A DNA stretch of 64,000 nucleotides from Sphingomonas taxi (GCA_003243195.1 QFQI01000001.1:496001-560000); one strand, 5' to 3'; numbered from the stretch's first letter, positions 43,708 to 53,057 are shown. Numbers and translations: made by a program. The notes: generated by a model from the sequence alone, not told the origin.

Positions 43708-44986
43708 CCGCGGCGTAGACCGGGACGCCGGCGAGCAGCAGCGCCAGCGCCCAGCCGTTCGCCTCGCGTCCCAGCCCCCACGACATCCACGCGACGAACG
43801 CGGCCGACGCCACGCCCGCCGCGCGCGCCGGCGCATCGCCCCGCAGCAGCCACACCGCCGCCAGCGCGCTGACGAAATAGGCGAGCATCCCCGCCGCCAG
43901 CGACACCGCGGCGACGAACGCGAACAGGTCGCCCATGCCGCGCGTGTAATTGGCCAGCGTCACCGCCGTCACCATCGCGCCGGCCAGCACGTGCGCGCGC
44001 ACCGGCACGCCGCGCGCGCTTTCGTGCGCGAACCAGCGCGGGAAGACGCCGCCACGCGCCATCGCGCGCGGCACCTCGCCCTGCAGCAGCACGAAGCCAT
44101 TGAGCGCGCCGAGCGCGCTGATCGCGGCGAACAGCGCGACGACCTGCGCCACCCCGCTGCCGAACGCCACGCCCAGCACGTCGGCGATCGGTGCGGGCGA
44201 GGCGGCGATCGCGGCGCGCGGCATCATGTAGGTGATCGCGCTGGACACCGCGAGGTAGATCAGCCCGACCGCCACTGTCCCGATCAGCGTCGCGCGCGGC
44301 ACCGTCCGCGCGGCGTCGCGCACCTTGTCGGCGGGCACCGTCGCCGATTCCAGCCCCAGGAATCCCCAGAAGGTCAGCGCCGCCGCGCCCGCCACCGCGC
44401 GCGCATCCAGCGGCACCGCCGGGTTGCGCACCGCCGGCCCGCCGCCCGCCAGCAGCCACCATGCGGCGAGCAGCACGACCGCCCCGAGCGGCAGCAGCTT
44501 GAGCACCATCGTCACCACCTGCATCCGCGCCGCCGCATCGACCCCTGCGACATTGACCAGCACCATTGCCCAGACCAGCGCGACCGCCACCAGCGCGGCG
44601 TGCGGCGCGAGCGCCGGCACCGCGACGCTCAGCGCGCTGACCGCCGCCACGGCGATCGCGCCGTTGCCGGCCCATACCAGCGTCCAGTAACTCCACGCCG
44701 CCGCGAACCCGATGCGCGGTCCGAAGGCGAGTTCGGCATAGGCATATGGTCCGCCCGCGCCCGGCACCGCACCCGCCAGCCGCGCGAAGACGAACGCCAG
44801 GCACAGCGACCCCGCGATGGTCGCCACCCATCCCAGCGTCCCGTTGCCGCCCAGCGGCGCGAGCGTGGCGGGCAGCAGATAGATGCCCGACCCGATCAGA
44901 TTGCCCATCACCAGCGCCAGCGCGCCAAAGAAGCCGATCGCCCCGCTTGATCGGCGAGCGTCCGCGTGGTCTGCTCGCTCCTCCAT
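43679..44986 (-). CDS. APC family amino acid/polyamine permease
   Basis: A 435-residue transporter with about twelve hydrophobic segments. The helix 1 signature GNLIGSGIYLLPATLAPLGG and FWGFLGLESATVPADKV in helix 6 place it in the APC superfamily close to AdiC/YjeH. It probably imports or exchanges an amino acid or amine across the inner membrane. The ATG at 44986 has a GGGGGG 8 bases before it; its ATG and that of the divergent TPR gene share the palindrome CATG. It ends inside the FAD gene. Confidence 0.85.
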   Translation of the reverse strand: MEERADHADARRSSGAIGFFGALALVMGNLIGSGIYLLPATLAPLGGNGTLGWVATIAGSLCLAFVFARLAGAVPGAGGPYAYAELAFGPRIGFAAAWSYWTLVWAGNGAIAVAAVSALSVAVPALAPHAALVAVALVWAMVLVNVAGVDAAARMQVVTMVLKLLPLGAVVLLAAWWLLAGGGPAVRNPAVPLDARAVAGAAALTFWGFLGLESATVPADKVRDAARTVPRATLIGTVAVGLIYLAVSSAITYMMPRAAIAASPAPIADVLGVAFGSGVAQVVALFAAISALGALNGFVLLQGEVPRAMARGGVFPRWFAHESARGVPVRAHVLAGAMVTAVTLANYTRGMGDLFAFVAAVSLAAGMLAYFVSALAAVWLLRGDAPARAAGVASAAFVAWMSWGLGREANGWALALLLAGVPVYAAVRRGGASAR

Positions 44987-46571
44987 GCCTGCCACCCCCC
45001 GCACCCATCGCTTCCCGCCGATGCTAGTCGACGCCGCGCTGGCGCTCCACGACAATCGGCTCGACATCGCCGAGCCGCTCCTGCGCACGTATCTGAAGCG
45101 CGATCCGTTCGACGCGCGCGCGATCCGCATGCTCGCGGAACTGGCCGGGCGCATCGGGCGCCACCGCGACGCGGAGACGCTGCTGCGCCGCGCGCTGGAA
45201 CTCGCCCCCGGCTTCACCGCGGCGCGCGCCAATCTCGCGATCGTGCTGTATCGCCAGAACCGCGCGGTGGATGCGCTGGCCGAGCTCGACACCTTGCTCG
45301 CCGCGGAGCCGGAGCATCTCGGCCACGCCAACCTCAAGGCCGCCGCGCTTGGCCGGCTCGGCGGGTTCGAGGAGGCGATCGCGCTCTACGAACGCGTGCT
45401 GGGCGCGGCGCCCGCGCAGCCCAAGGTCTGGATGAGCTATGGCCATATGCTCAAGACGGTCGGGCGGCAGGCCGATGGCGTGGCCGCCTATCGCCGCGCC
45501 ACCGCGCTGCGTCCCGCACTGGGCGAGGCATGGTGGAGCCTCGCCAATCTCAAGACGGTGCGTTTCGATGACGCCGATGTCGCGGCGATGACCGCGCAGC
45601 TCGCCGACGCGTCGCTCGCGACCGAGGACCGCTTCCACCTCGACTTCGCGCTCGGCAAGGCATGGGAGGAGCGCGGCGACGCCGACCGCGCCTTCGCCCA
45701 CTATGACGCCGGCAACGCGCTGCGCCGAACGCAGATCACCTATGATGCCGGCGAAACGACGCGCTTCGTCGACACGGTGATCGCCACCTGCACGCCGGAC
45801 TTCTTCGCCGCGCGCGCCGGCTGGGGCTGCCCCGCCCCCGACCCGATCTTCGTGCTGGGCATGCCGCGCGCGGGATCGAAGCTGGTCGAGCAGATCCTCG
45901 CGAGCCACCCGCTGGTCGAGGGAACGACCGAGCTGCCCGATCTACCCGCGATCGCGCGCCGCATCGCCGACTATCCGGCCGGGCTGGCCGCGCTCGATGC
46001 CGACCGCGCGCGCGAATGCGGCGAGGAGTATTTGCGCCGCGCGTCGGTGCAACGCCGCACCGACCGCCCGTTCTTCGTCGACAAGCTCCCCAACAACTGG
46101 GCGCATGTCGCGTTGATCCGGCTGATCCTCCCCAACGCCACGATCATCGACGCGCGCCGCGATCCGCGTGCGTGCTGCTTCTCCAACTTCAAGCAGCATT
46201 TCGCGCGCGGCCAGGGGTTCAGCTACGCGCTGGACGACATGGGGCATTATTACCGCGATTATGTGCGGATGATGGCGCACGTCGATCGTGTCCAGCCCGG
46301 ACGCGTCCACCGTGTGATCCACGAAGCGCTGGTCGACGCACCGGAACCGCAGATCCGCGCGCTGCTGGGGGCGTGCGGGCAGGACTTCGATCCTGCCTGC
46401 CTCTCCTTCCACCGGACGGAGCGCGCGGTGCGCACCGCCTCCTCGGAACAGGTGCGCCAGCCGATCTTCCGCGGCGGCGATCGCGCATGGCGCGCGTTCG
46501 CCGCGCATCTCGCGCCGCTGGAGGCCGCGCTGGGGGAGGTGATCGACTGCTATCCCGACGCGCCCGCGTGA
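44985..46571 (+). CDS. TPR-containing sulfotransferase family protein
   Basis: A 528-residue two-domain protein. The first 250 residues carry TPR helix pairs (for example AETLLRRALELAPGFTAARA, EAIALYERVLGAAPAQPKVW, DGVAAYRRATALRPALGEAW). The second part is a sulfotransferase: the PAPS loop is FVLGMPRAGSKLVEQILASH, followed by FVDKLPNNWAHVALIRLILP and DARRDPRACCFSNFKQHF, the 3'-phosphate region. The usual loop in this family reads GMPRSGTTLVEQ; here Ser-to-Ala, Thr-to-Ser and Thr-to-Lys changes are seen. The start overlaps the permease start; ATG 45021 is an alternative. A TonB receptor gene follows. Confidence 0.87.
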   Translation: MPATPRTHRFPPMLVDAALALHDNRLDIAEPLLRTYLKRDPFDARAIRMLAELAGRIGRHRDAETLLRRALELAPGFTAARANLAIVLYRQNRAVDALAELDTLLAAEPEHLGHANLKAAALGRLGGFEEAIALYERVLGAAPAQPKVWMSYGHMLKTVGRQADGVAAYRRATALRPALGEAWWSLANLKTVRFDDADVAAMTAQLADASLATEDRFHLDFALGKAWEERGDADRAFAHYDAGNALRRTQITYDAGETTRFVDTVIATCTPDFFAARAGWGCPAPDPIFVLGMPRAGSKLVEQILASHPLVEGTTELPDLPAIARRIADYPAGLAALDADRARECGEEYLRRASVQRRTDRPFFVDKLPNNWAHVALIRLILPNATIIDARRDPRACCFSNFKQHFARGQGFSYALDDMGHYYRDYVRMMAHVDRVQPGRVHRVIHEALVDAPEPQIRALLGACGQDFDPACLSFHRTERAVRTASSEQVRQPIFRGGDRAWRAFAAHLAPLEAALGEVIDCYPDAPA

Positions 46572-46573
46572 CA

Positions 46574-46621
46574 AATCCGCCACGCTCCACGGCGATCGTC
46601 GGGCGTACGGAATGGCGGATT
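46574..46621. repeat. 9-bp inverted repeat after the TPR-sulfotransferase gene
   Basis: AATCCGCCA (46574-46582) and TGGCGGATT (46613-46621) are perfect inverted copies, 30 bases apart. The first arm starts 3 bases after the stop codon. It may be a stem-loop that ends or stabilises the upstream mRNA, or an operator for the receptor gene that follows at 46681. No T-run follows. Confidence 0.4.
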
Positions 46622-46680
46622 GACCACGACGGCACCGCAGCGCAGCATGTCGTCACATAGGCGCAACAAAGGGGATTGTT

Positions 46681-49224
46681 GTGGTGGTCAGCTTTCGTGC
46701 CCGCATGCTCCTGCCGCTTCTCGCATCGGCGGCGATCACGACCGCCGCCGCCGCGCAGACCACCGCCCCCGAAAGCGCCACCGGCCGCGCACAGACCACG
46801 CCGGCCGACATGCCGTCACCGCCGGCGGCCGCCACCGACGGCGACATCATCGTCACCGCGCAGAAGCGCGACGAAAGCATCCAGAACGTGCCGATCAGCA
46901 TCCAGGCGATCGGCACCCGCCGGCTCGACCAGCTGAACGTCTCGAACTTCAACGACTATACGCAATTGCTGCCCTCGGTCGCGTTCCAGTCCTCGCAGCC
47001 CGGCGTCACCACCGTCTATATGCGCGGCGTTGCCTCCGGCGGCGACGGCAACCATTCCGGATCGCTGCCCTCGGTGGGCGTGTATCTGGACGAGCAGCCG
47101 GTGACGACGATCGGCGGCACGCTCGACATCCACATCTACGACATCGCGCGCATCGAAAGCCTCGCCGGGCCGCAGGGCACGCTGTACGGCGCGTCCAGCG
47201 AGGCGGGCACGATCCGCATCATCACCAACAAGCCCGACACCGCCGGCTTCTACGGCCGCGTCGATGGCGAGGTGAACATGCTGCGCTCGGGCGGCATCGG
47301 CTATACCAGCGAGGGGATGCTCAACATCCCGTTCGGCGAGCGCGTGGCGCTGCGCGTGGTCGGCTTCTACCAGAAGGATGCCGGCTTCATCGACAACGTG
47401 CCCGGCACGCGCAGCTTCCTGCCGGAACCCGGCGGCATCACCGTCGACAATGCCGGCTTCGTCGAAAAGGACTATAACGATACCGAGACGTACGGCGGGC
47501 GCGCCGCGCTGAAGATCGACCTGGACGACACATGGACCGCGACGCCGACGCTGCTGTATCAGGAGCAGAACAGCCACGGCAGCTATGGCTACGACCCGAA
47601 GGTGGGCGACCTGGAGGTCCAGCGCTTCTACCCCGAATATCGCCGCGATCGCTTCATGCAGGCGGCGCTGACGATCGAGGGGCAGCTCGGCAACTGGGAC
47701 GTCACCTATGCCGGCGCGCTGCTCGACCGGCGCGCGGTGCAGTCGAGCGACTATACCGATTATTCCGAGGCGTATGACTCGCTCTACTCCGCGGTCGGCG
47801 GCCTCGCGGGCTATTTCTATTATCAGGACAATGCCGGCGACACGATCGACCCGCGCCAGCGCGTGGTCGGCCGCGACCATTTCAAGAAGCTGAGCCAGGA
47901 ACTGCGCATCGCGTCCCCGGTCGAGGAGCCGTTCCGGATCGTCGCGGGCGCCTTCTACCAGCGGCAAAGCAATCTGATCTTCCAGGATTACCAGATCCCC
48001 GATCTGGGCGCGCAGGTGTCGGTCAACGACTATCCCGGCACGTTGTGGCTGACGCGCCAGCACCGCGTCGACAAGGATTATGCGGTCTTCGGCGAGGCGA
48101 GTTACGACCTGACCCCGAAGCTGACGCTCACCGCGGGCGGGCGCGTCTTCATCTACGACAATTCGCTGATCGGGTTCTTCGGCTTCGGCCGCAACCCCGG
48201 CGTCGATCCCGCCGATGGCCGCCCTTATACCGCGACGCCGTTCAATGGCGCGGGCAGCTCGCAAACCGGCGTGGCCGGCTGCTATCTGGCCGAGGGCGGC
48301 ACGCTGCGCGACGCCTTCCTGAACGGCGGAGACACCGCCGCTTTCCTGACCACGTCCGACGTCGGCGCGATCCCGTGCGTCAATCTGGGCGTGCCGAGCG
48401 GGAACAAGGTGGTGCCCAAGCGTGCCGACGGCCAGGGCGTCACCTATCGCTTCAACGCGACGTGGAAGCCGCTCGACGACGTGCTGCTGTACGGAACCTG
48501 GTCGCGCGGCTTCCGGCCCGGCGGCATCAATCGCCGCGGCGACGTGGGCGATTATGCCGCGGACTTCCTGACCAATTACGAACTCGGCTGGAAGACGACG
48601 CTGCCCGGCGGCAAGGTCCGCTTCAACGGCGCGATCTATCAGCAGGACTGGGACCAGTTCCAGTTCTCGTTCCTCGGCGAAAACAGCTTCACCATCATCC
48701 AGAACGGCCCCGATGCGCGGATCCGCGGGGTGGAGATGGACACCAGCATCACGCTGGGCGGCCTGTCGGTAACCGCGGCGGGCTCCTACACCGACGCCAG
48801 GACGCGTACCGACCTGTGCAAGTCGGTGGTGTGCGGCTCCGCCGGGACCGACGTGCTCGCGCCCAGCGGCACGCGCCTGCCGATCACCCCGCGCTTCAAG
48901 GTCAGCGGCACCGCCCGCTATTCGACGCCGATCGGTGCGGCACGCGCCTATGTGCAGGGGCTGGTCGCGCATCAGAGTTCGGCATCGTCGGACCTGCGCG
49001 TCGACAAGGCCGCCGCGCTGGGGCGACTGCAACCCTATACCAGCGCCAACCTGTCGATCGGTGGCGAGTTGTCGAACTATACGTTCGAGGTGTTCGTGCG
49101 GAACCTGTGGGATGAACGCGGCCAGATTTCCCGCTTCCAGCAATGCGGCTCGTGCGATCAACGCCCGTATATCGTCCCGATCGCACCGCGCACGATCGGC
49201 CTGCGCGCAGGGGCGAAATTCTAG
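46681..49224 (+). CDS. TonB-dependent receptor
   Basis: An 847-residue outer membrane receptor. Signal peptide ARMLLPLLASAAITTAAAAQ, TonB-box-like DIIVTAQKRDESIQNVPISI, plug (VYLDEQPVTTIGGTLDIHI, RIESLAGPQGTLYGASSEAG) and a barrel ending RTIGLRAGAKF. The start is GTG 46681, preceded by AAAGGGGA at a 5-base spacing; ATG 46705 is possible. The VTAQKRxExIQNVPIS motif is frequent in sphingomonad receptors for organic compounds rather than siderophores. It follows the TPR-sulfotransferase by 109 bases on the same strand and may be co-regulated with the oxygenase block. Confidence 0.93.
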   Translation: MVVSFRARMLLPLLASAAITTAAAAQTTAPESATGRAQTTPADMPSPPAAATDGDIIVTAQKRDESIQNVPISIQAIGTRRLDQLNVSNFNDYTQLLPSVAFQSSQPGVTTVYMRGVASGGDGNHSGSLPSVGVYLDEQPVTTIGGTLDIHIYDIARIESLAGPQGTLYGASSEAGTIRIITNKPDTAGFYGRVDGEVNMLRSGGIGYTSEGMLNIPFGERVALRVVGFYQKDAGFIDNVPGTRSFLPEPGGITVDNAGFVEKDYNDTETYGGRAALKIDLDDTWTATPTLLYQEQNSHGSYGYDPKVGDLEVQRFYPEYRRDRFMQAALTIEGQLGNWDVTYAGALLDRRAVQSSDYTDYSEAYDSLYSAVGGLAGYFYYQDNAGDTIDPRQRVVGRDHFKKLSQELRIASPVEEPFRIVAGAFYQRQSNLIFQDYQIPDLGAQVSVNDYPGTLWLTRQHRVDKDYAVFGEASYDLTPKLTLTAGGRVFIYDNSLIGFFGFGRNPGVDPADGRPYTATPFNGAGSSQTGVAGCYLAEGGTLRDAFLNGGDTAAFLTTSDVGAIPCVNLGVPSGNKVVPKRADGQGVTYRFNATWKPLDDVLLYGTWSRGFRPGGINRRGDVGDYAADFLTNYELGWKTTLPGGKVRFNGAIYQQDWDQFQFSFLGENSFTIIQNGPDARIRGVEMDTSITLGGLSVTAAGSYTDARTRTDLCKSVVCGSAGTDVLAPSGTRLPITPRFKVSGTARYSTPIGAARAYVQGLVAHQSSASSDLRVDKAAALGRLQPYTSANLSIGGELSNYTFEVFVRNLWDERGQISRFQQCGSCDQRPYIVPIAPRTIGLRAGAKF

Positions 49225-49645
49225 GCCGTCCTGACGAGGACCGGAACCTGAGGGCGTTCGACCAGGCGGCGGGGTCACCCGTTCGGCCCCGTCGAGACCA
49301 CCCGGGATAGCGCGGACCAGCGGGGCGTCGTTGCGCGGTTTTAAGGGCCGCCCCGCCCCGCCCCGACGCCGCCGTTCGTGCGAGTTCGTCGAAGCAGATG
49401 GGCCGGGGCTGCATTCCGGCCGCCGCGCCCGGTCGCGCCGATCGGGCCGGAAGCGTTGATGATCCCGACACGTCTGGCGACAACTGGCGCACGTCGTCCG
49501 GGTGCCGAGGTGTGGCTTGGTCCTACTGACATCCCACTCCGCGAATTTTACGGGCGCCGCCCGCAACGAACAGTCACAAATCTGCTCCCTACCCATTGCT
49601 ACTGCGATCAAATATCATTAACAGGCGCGCACGTTTGGGGGAGTG
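49225..49645. other. 421-base intergenic region before the siderophore receptor
   Basis: No gene is supported here. It holds a G/C-rich first part with a short hairpin just after the upstream stop (GTCCT 49228-49232, AGGAC 49237-49241), a triple GCCCC run, and a more A/T-rich last 100 bases. The last part includes TGCGATCAAATATCATTAAC (49603-49622), an A/T-rich region suitable for the promoter of the receptor, with a weak resemblance to a Fur site. Confidence 0.4.
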
Positions 49646-49648
49646 ATG

Positions 49649-51925
49649 ATGACACGACATATGCTGCGGCTTTCGCTGCTTCTCACCTGCGCGCTGCCGA
49701 CGGGGGTAGCCGCGCAGACATCCGAGCCGGCGGGTTCAGAGCCGGGCGACGTCGTCGTGATCGCCACGGGGCAGAGCAAGGCGAGCAGCGCGTCCAAGGC
49801 GGAGACGCCGCTCATCGAATCGCCGCAGACCATCTCGGTCGTCAGCCGCGAGGAGATGGACCTGCGCGCGGTCACCACGATCAGCGAGGCGCTCGCCTAC
49901 ACCGCCGGTGTGCGGGGCGAGGCTTCGGGGATCGACAGCCGCACCGACGAGATCACGGTGCGCGGCTTTTCCGCCGGGGGCTTTTCCTCCAACAACAATT
50001 TCGTCGACGGGCTGCGGCTGCCCTCCGGCGGCCAGTTCACGCGGACGCAGTTCGATGCCTTCGCGCTCCAGCAGATCGAGGTGCTGAAGGGGCCGTCGGG
50101 CGTGCTGTACGGGCAAAGCGCACCGGGCGGCATCATCAACATGGTGTCGAAACGCCCCAGCTTCGCCTCGCATGGCGAGCTGCTGTTGCAGGGCGCGGGC
50201 TATACCGACCTCGACCGCTGGCAATTCACCGGGGGCGTTGACCTGTCGGGGCCGCTGAACGACGCGGGGACGCTGGCGGCACGGATCGTCGGCCTCGCGC
50301 GCGGCGGCCCGACGCAGGTGCAGCACACCAACAACGAGCGATATTATGTGTCGCCGTCGATCACCTTCCAGCCCAGCGAGGCACTGTCGTGGACGCTGCT
50401 GGCGCAGTATCAGCGCGATCAGGGCGGGGCCACCTATCAGTTCCTGCCGCGTACCGGCACGCTCGACGCGGTGAATGGCGAGCGGCTGGCGATCGACGAT
50501 TACATCGGCGAGCCGGGCTGGAACACGTTCGACCGCAACCAGATCCTGCTCGGTTCCTTCCTGCGCGCCGAGCTGACGCCCGGCCTCACCTTCCGCAGCA
50601 ACGTGCGCTATACGCATATCGACACGCTGTACCGCGTGAACGTGCTGGCCGGCGACGCGCTGACCGCGGCGCAATGCACCGCCGCGGCGGCCGCGCGGCC
50701 GAGCTGGTATGCCGGCTGCATCCCCGGCCGTACGGTGCCGCGCCGCGCGATCCAGGGCGACGGCTTCAGCGACGGGATCGCGCTCGACCAGCAGCTTGCC
50801 GGCACGTTCAACACCGGACCGCTGCGCCACGACCTGCTGGGCGGGGTCGATTTCTTCTACACCGACTGGGAACATCGCCGCGATCTGGTGACGCCCACCG
50901 GACTGCCGGCGTCGCTGCGCGGGCAGGTCGAGCCGCTGATCGACCAGTTCAATCCCGTCTATCGCGGATCGGCCTATTACGCCTCCAGCCTGGCGCCGCA
51001 GGGGTATCTGGGCACGAAGAGCGATCAGGTGGGCGTGTACCTGCAGGACCAGATCGCGTGGGGCGGGCTGCGTGTCTCGCTCGCGCTGCGTCAGGACTGG
51101 GCGCATGACAAGCTGCGCAACTTCACCAATCCGGCGGCGATCACCTATCAGCGCACCAATTCGGACGCGCTGACCGGGCGGGCGGGGCTGATCTACCTGT
51201 TCGACAACGGCCTTGCGCCCTATGTCAGCTATGCCGAATCCTTTGCGCCGCAGGGCGGGGATTCCGCCACCAACGTCACCGGCCAGCCCTTCGTCCCGAC
51301 CACCGGCGACCAGTGGGAAGCGGGGTTGCGCTACGAACCGCGCGGCGGCCGGGCGTATCTGACGCTCGGCGCCTACCGGATCACGCAGCAGAACATCCTG
51401 ACCGCCGCCGCGAACAACACGTGCGTCGCCATCACCGGCTGCCAGACCCAGACCGGCGAAGCGGTGATCCGCGGCGTGGAATTCGAGGCGCGGGCACAGA
51501 CCCGGGTCGGGCTGACACTGGTCGGCAGTGCGACCCGCAACTGGTCGGAGGTGACCAAGACCAGCGTCGCGGCCCAGTTGGGCAAGGATTTCCCGCAGGT
51601 GCCCGACTGGCTGCTGTCCGGTTTCCTCGACTATCGCCTGCCCGAGACGGTTCTGCCCGGCCTCGGCTTCGGCGGCGGGGTCCGCTACACCGGCGCGATC
51701 TATGGCGATGCGGCCAATACGATCCGCATTCCCGACTACACGCTGTTCGACGCCTTTATCCGCTACGACCTGGGCGGGGCGATCGCGCGCGGCCGGGGCA
51801 TGTCGCTGTCGGTCAATGCGAAGAACCTGGCCAACAAGACCTATCTGTCGCTCTGCGGTGGTCCGCAGTCCTGCTATTACGGATCGGGCCGCACCGTCAC
51901 GGCGCGGCTGCAATACCGGTGGTGA
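49649..51925 (+). CDS. TonB-dependent siderophore receptor
   Basis: A 758-residue outer membrane receptor of the FhuA/FpvA class. Signal peptide ends near GVAAQ; the plug has ETPLIESPQTISVVSREEMD, EITVRGFSAGGFSSNNNFVD and the family-specific VLKGPSGVLYGQSAPGGIIN. The barrel contains two Cys pairs (CTAAAAARPSWYAGC; CVAITGCQTQ) and ends ARLQYRW. It should import a ferric siderophore. ATG 49649 is spaced 5 bases from GGGGGAG. It starts a five-gene unit with the esterase, two small membrane proteins and a PepSY protein. Confidence 0.93.
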   Translation: MTRHMLRLSLLLTCALPTGVAAQTSEPAGSEPGDVVVIATGQSKASSASKAETPLIESPQTISVVSREEMDLRAVTTISEALAYTAGVRGEASGIDSRTDEITVRGFSAGGFSSNNNFVDGLRLPSGGQFTRTQFDAFALQQIEVLKGPSGVLYGQSAPGGIINMVSKRPSFASHGELLLQGAGYTDLDRWQFTGGVDLSGPLNDAGTLAARIVGLARGGPTQVQHTNNERYYVSPSITFQPSEALSWTLLAQYQRDQGGATYQFLPRTGTLDAVNGERLAIDDYIGEPGWNTFDRNQILLGSFLRAELTPGLTFRSNVRYTHIDTLYRVNVLAGDALTAAQCTAAAAARPSWYAGCIPGRTVPRRAIQGDGFSDGIALDQQLAGTFNTGPLRHDLLGGVDFFYTDWEHRRDLVTPTGLPASLRGQVEPLIDQFNPVYRGSAYYASSLAPQGYLGTKSDQVGVYLQDQIAWGGLRVSLALRQDWAHDKLRNFTNPAAITYQRTNSDALTGRAGLIYLFDNGLAPYVSYAESFAPQGGDSATNVTGQPFVPTTGDQWEAGLRYEPRGGRAYLTLGAYRITQQNILTAAANNTCVAITGCQTQTGEAVIRGVEFEARAQTRVGLTLVGSATRNWSEVTKTSVAAQLGKDFPQVPDWLLSGFLDYRLPETVLPGLGFGGGVRYTGAIYGDAANTIRIPDYTLFDAFIRYDLGGAIARGRGMSLSVNAKNLANKTYLSLCGGPQSCYYGSGRTVTARLQYRW

Positions 51926-51930
51926 GCGCG

Positions 51931-52782
51931 ATGATCCGGGGGATCGCCGGCCCGCTCGCCCTGCTCGTCGCGACCGCGGCGCCCCCCGCCGCGGCGCAGC
52001 AGCGCGGCGCCGGTTCCGACGCGGCGGCGACGGACCGGCCCTATACGTTGCCCGACAGCCTGTCGCGCGAGGTCGTCAGCGATGCCGGCGAACACTATCA
52101 GGTGATGATCGCCTGGCCGGAGGGGGAACCGCCCGCCGCCGGCTGGCCGGTGCTCTACCTGCTCGACGGGGAGGACAATTTCGCGATCGCCGCGCTGACC
52201 GCGCGCCGGCTGGGGCGGGCGGGCGGGCGCAGCGGGGTGGAGCCGGGCATCGTCGTCGGCATCGCGGCGGGTCCGCTGCCGCGCCGGGTACGCGACTATA
52301 CGCCGGCCACGCCGGGCTGGGCGATCCCCGCCGGCCAGCCGGCCCACGGACTGGCGACCGGCGGAGCGGAGGCGTTCCTCGACCTTCTCGAACGCCGGGT
52401 GATGCCGCTCGTCCATGACGGCCGCCTGCGCGTCGATCGCACGCGCGAGACGCTGGCGGGGCACAGCTTCGGCGGCCTGCTCGCGCTCCACGCCGCGCTC
52501 ACCCGACCGGCGCTGTTCGACCGCGTGGCGGCGGTCAGCCCGTCGCTGTGGTTCGGGAACGGCCTGATCGCGCGTGAGGCGACCTCCGCGCCCGCGACCA
52601 CGCGCATCCTGATCGCGGAGGGCGAGGGTCCGCCGGATACGCGCGGATCACCCGCGGCGCTGGTCGCGCGGCTGGGCGAACGACGTGCCCGCTTCCTGCC
52701 ACTGCCCGGCCAGTCGCACGGCACGACGATGCTCGCCGCCATGGCACCGACGATCGCCTTCGCGTTCGGGAGGGAGCAATGA
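51931..52782 (+). CDS. periplasmic alpha/beta hydrolase, siderophore esterase-like (IroE/Fes-type)
   Basis: A 283-residue hydrolase with a signal peptide (GPLALLVATAAPPAAAQ). The nucleophile elbow is GHSFGG (Ser179), and His263 in PGQSHGTT is the probable catalytic His. It has the pattern of IroE-like esterases (VLYLLDGEDNFAIAALTARR), which open trilactone siderophores in the periplasm, releasing iron after receptor uptake. The ATG at 51931 has GGTGAG 4 bases before it; a GTG at 51922 overlapping the receptor stop is possible. It overlaps the next gene by 4 bases. Confidence 0.8.
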   Translation: MIRGIAGPLALLVATAAPPAAAQQRGAGSDAAATDRPYTLPDSLSREVVSDAGEHYQVMIAWPEGEPPAAGWPVLYLLDGEDNFAIAALTARRLGRAGGRSGVEPGIVVGIAAGPLPRRVRDYTPATPGWAIPAGQPAHGLATGGAEAFLDLLERRVMPLVHDGRLRVDRTRETLAGHSFGGLLALHAALTRPALFDRVAAVSPSLWFGNGLIAREATSAPATTRILIAEGEGPPDTRGSPAALVARLGERRARFLPLPGQSHGTTMLAAMAPTIAFAFGREQ

Positions 52783-53057
52783 TGATCGCCGCATGGTCGG
52801 CAGCGCTGACGCTCGTCGCCGGCGCCCTGTGCCTGTACGGCGCCGCGCCGCATCAGGCGCTGATCGCCGGACCGGTGCCGCGACGCATGCTGCGTGGCGC
52901 GGGCGGCGTGCTGCTGGCGGTTGCGCTCCTCCTGCTGCTGACGTTGCAGGGGCCGGCGACGGCGGTCTTCACCTGGGTGACCGGCGCGATGCTGGTGTGG
53001 AGCGTCGCGCCGGTCGCGATCCGCTGGTGGCGGTTCCGTGCGCAGGCCGAACGATGA
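52779..53057 (+). CDS. DUF3325-like small membrane protein
   Basis: A 92-residue protein with three hydrophobic segments (SAALTLVAGALCLYGAAPHQ, GGVLLAVALLLLLTLQG and the segment TAVFTWVTGAMLVWSVAP). Size, topology and location between a siderophore receptor and a PepSY protein fit DUF3325, whose function is unknown but which probably supports reductive iron release. Its ATG overlaps the esterase stop and its stop overlaps the next start, so translation is coupled through the unit. Confidence 0.72.
   Translation: MMIAAWSAALTLVAGALCLYGAAPHQALIAGPVPRRMLRGAGGVLLAVALLLLLTLQGPATAVFTWVTGAMLVWSVAPVAIRWWRFRAQAER

Noticed and set aside
46816..49611. 931-codon minus-strand frame opposite a TonB receptor
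   Set aside because: The receptor on the plus strand has signal peptide, plug motifs and a proper C-terminus; the antisense frame has none.
49603..49622. Fur box before the siderophore receptor
   Set aside because: The A/T-rich stretch has only partial symmetry and poor agreement with alphaproteobacterial Fur sites. I kept it as a remark in the intergenic entry and not as a site.
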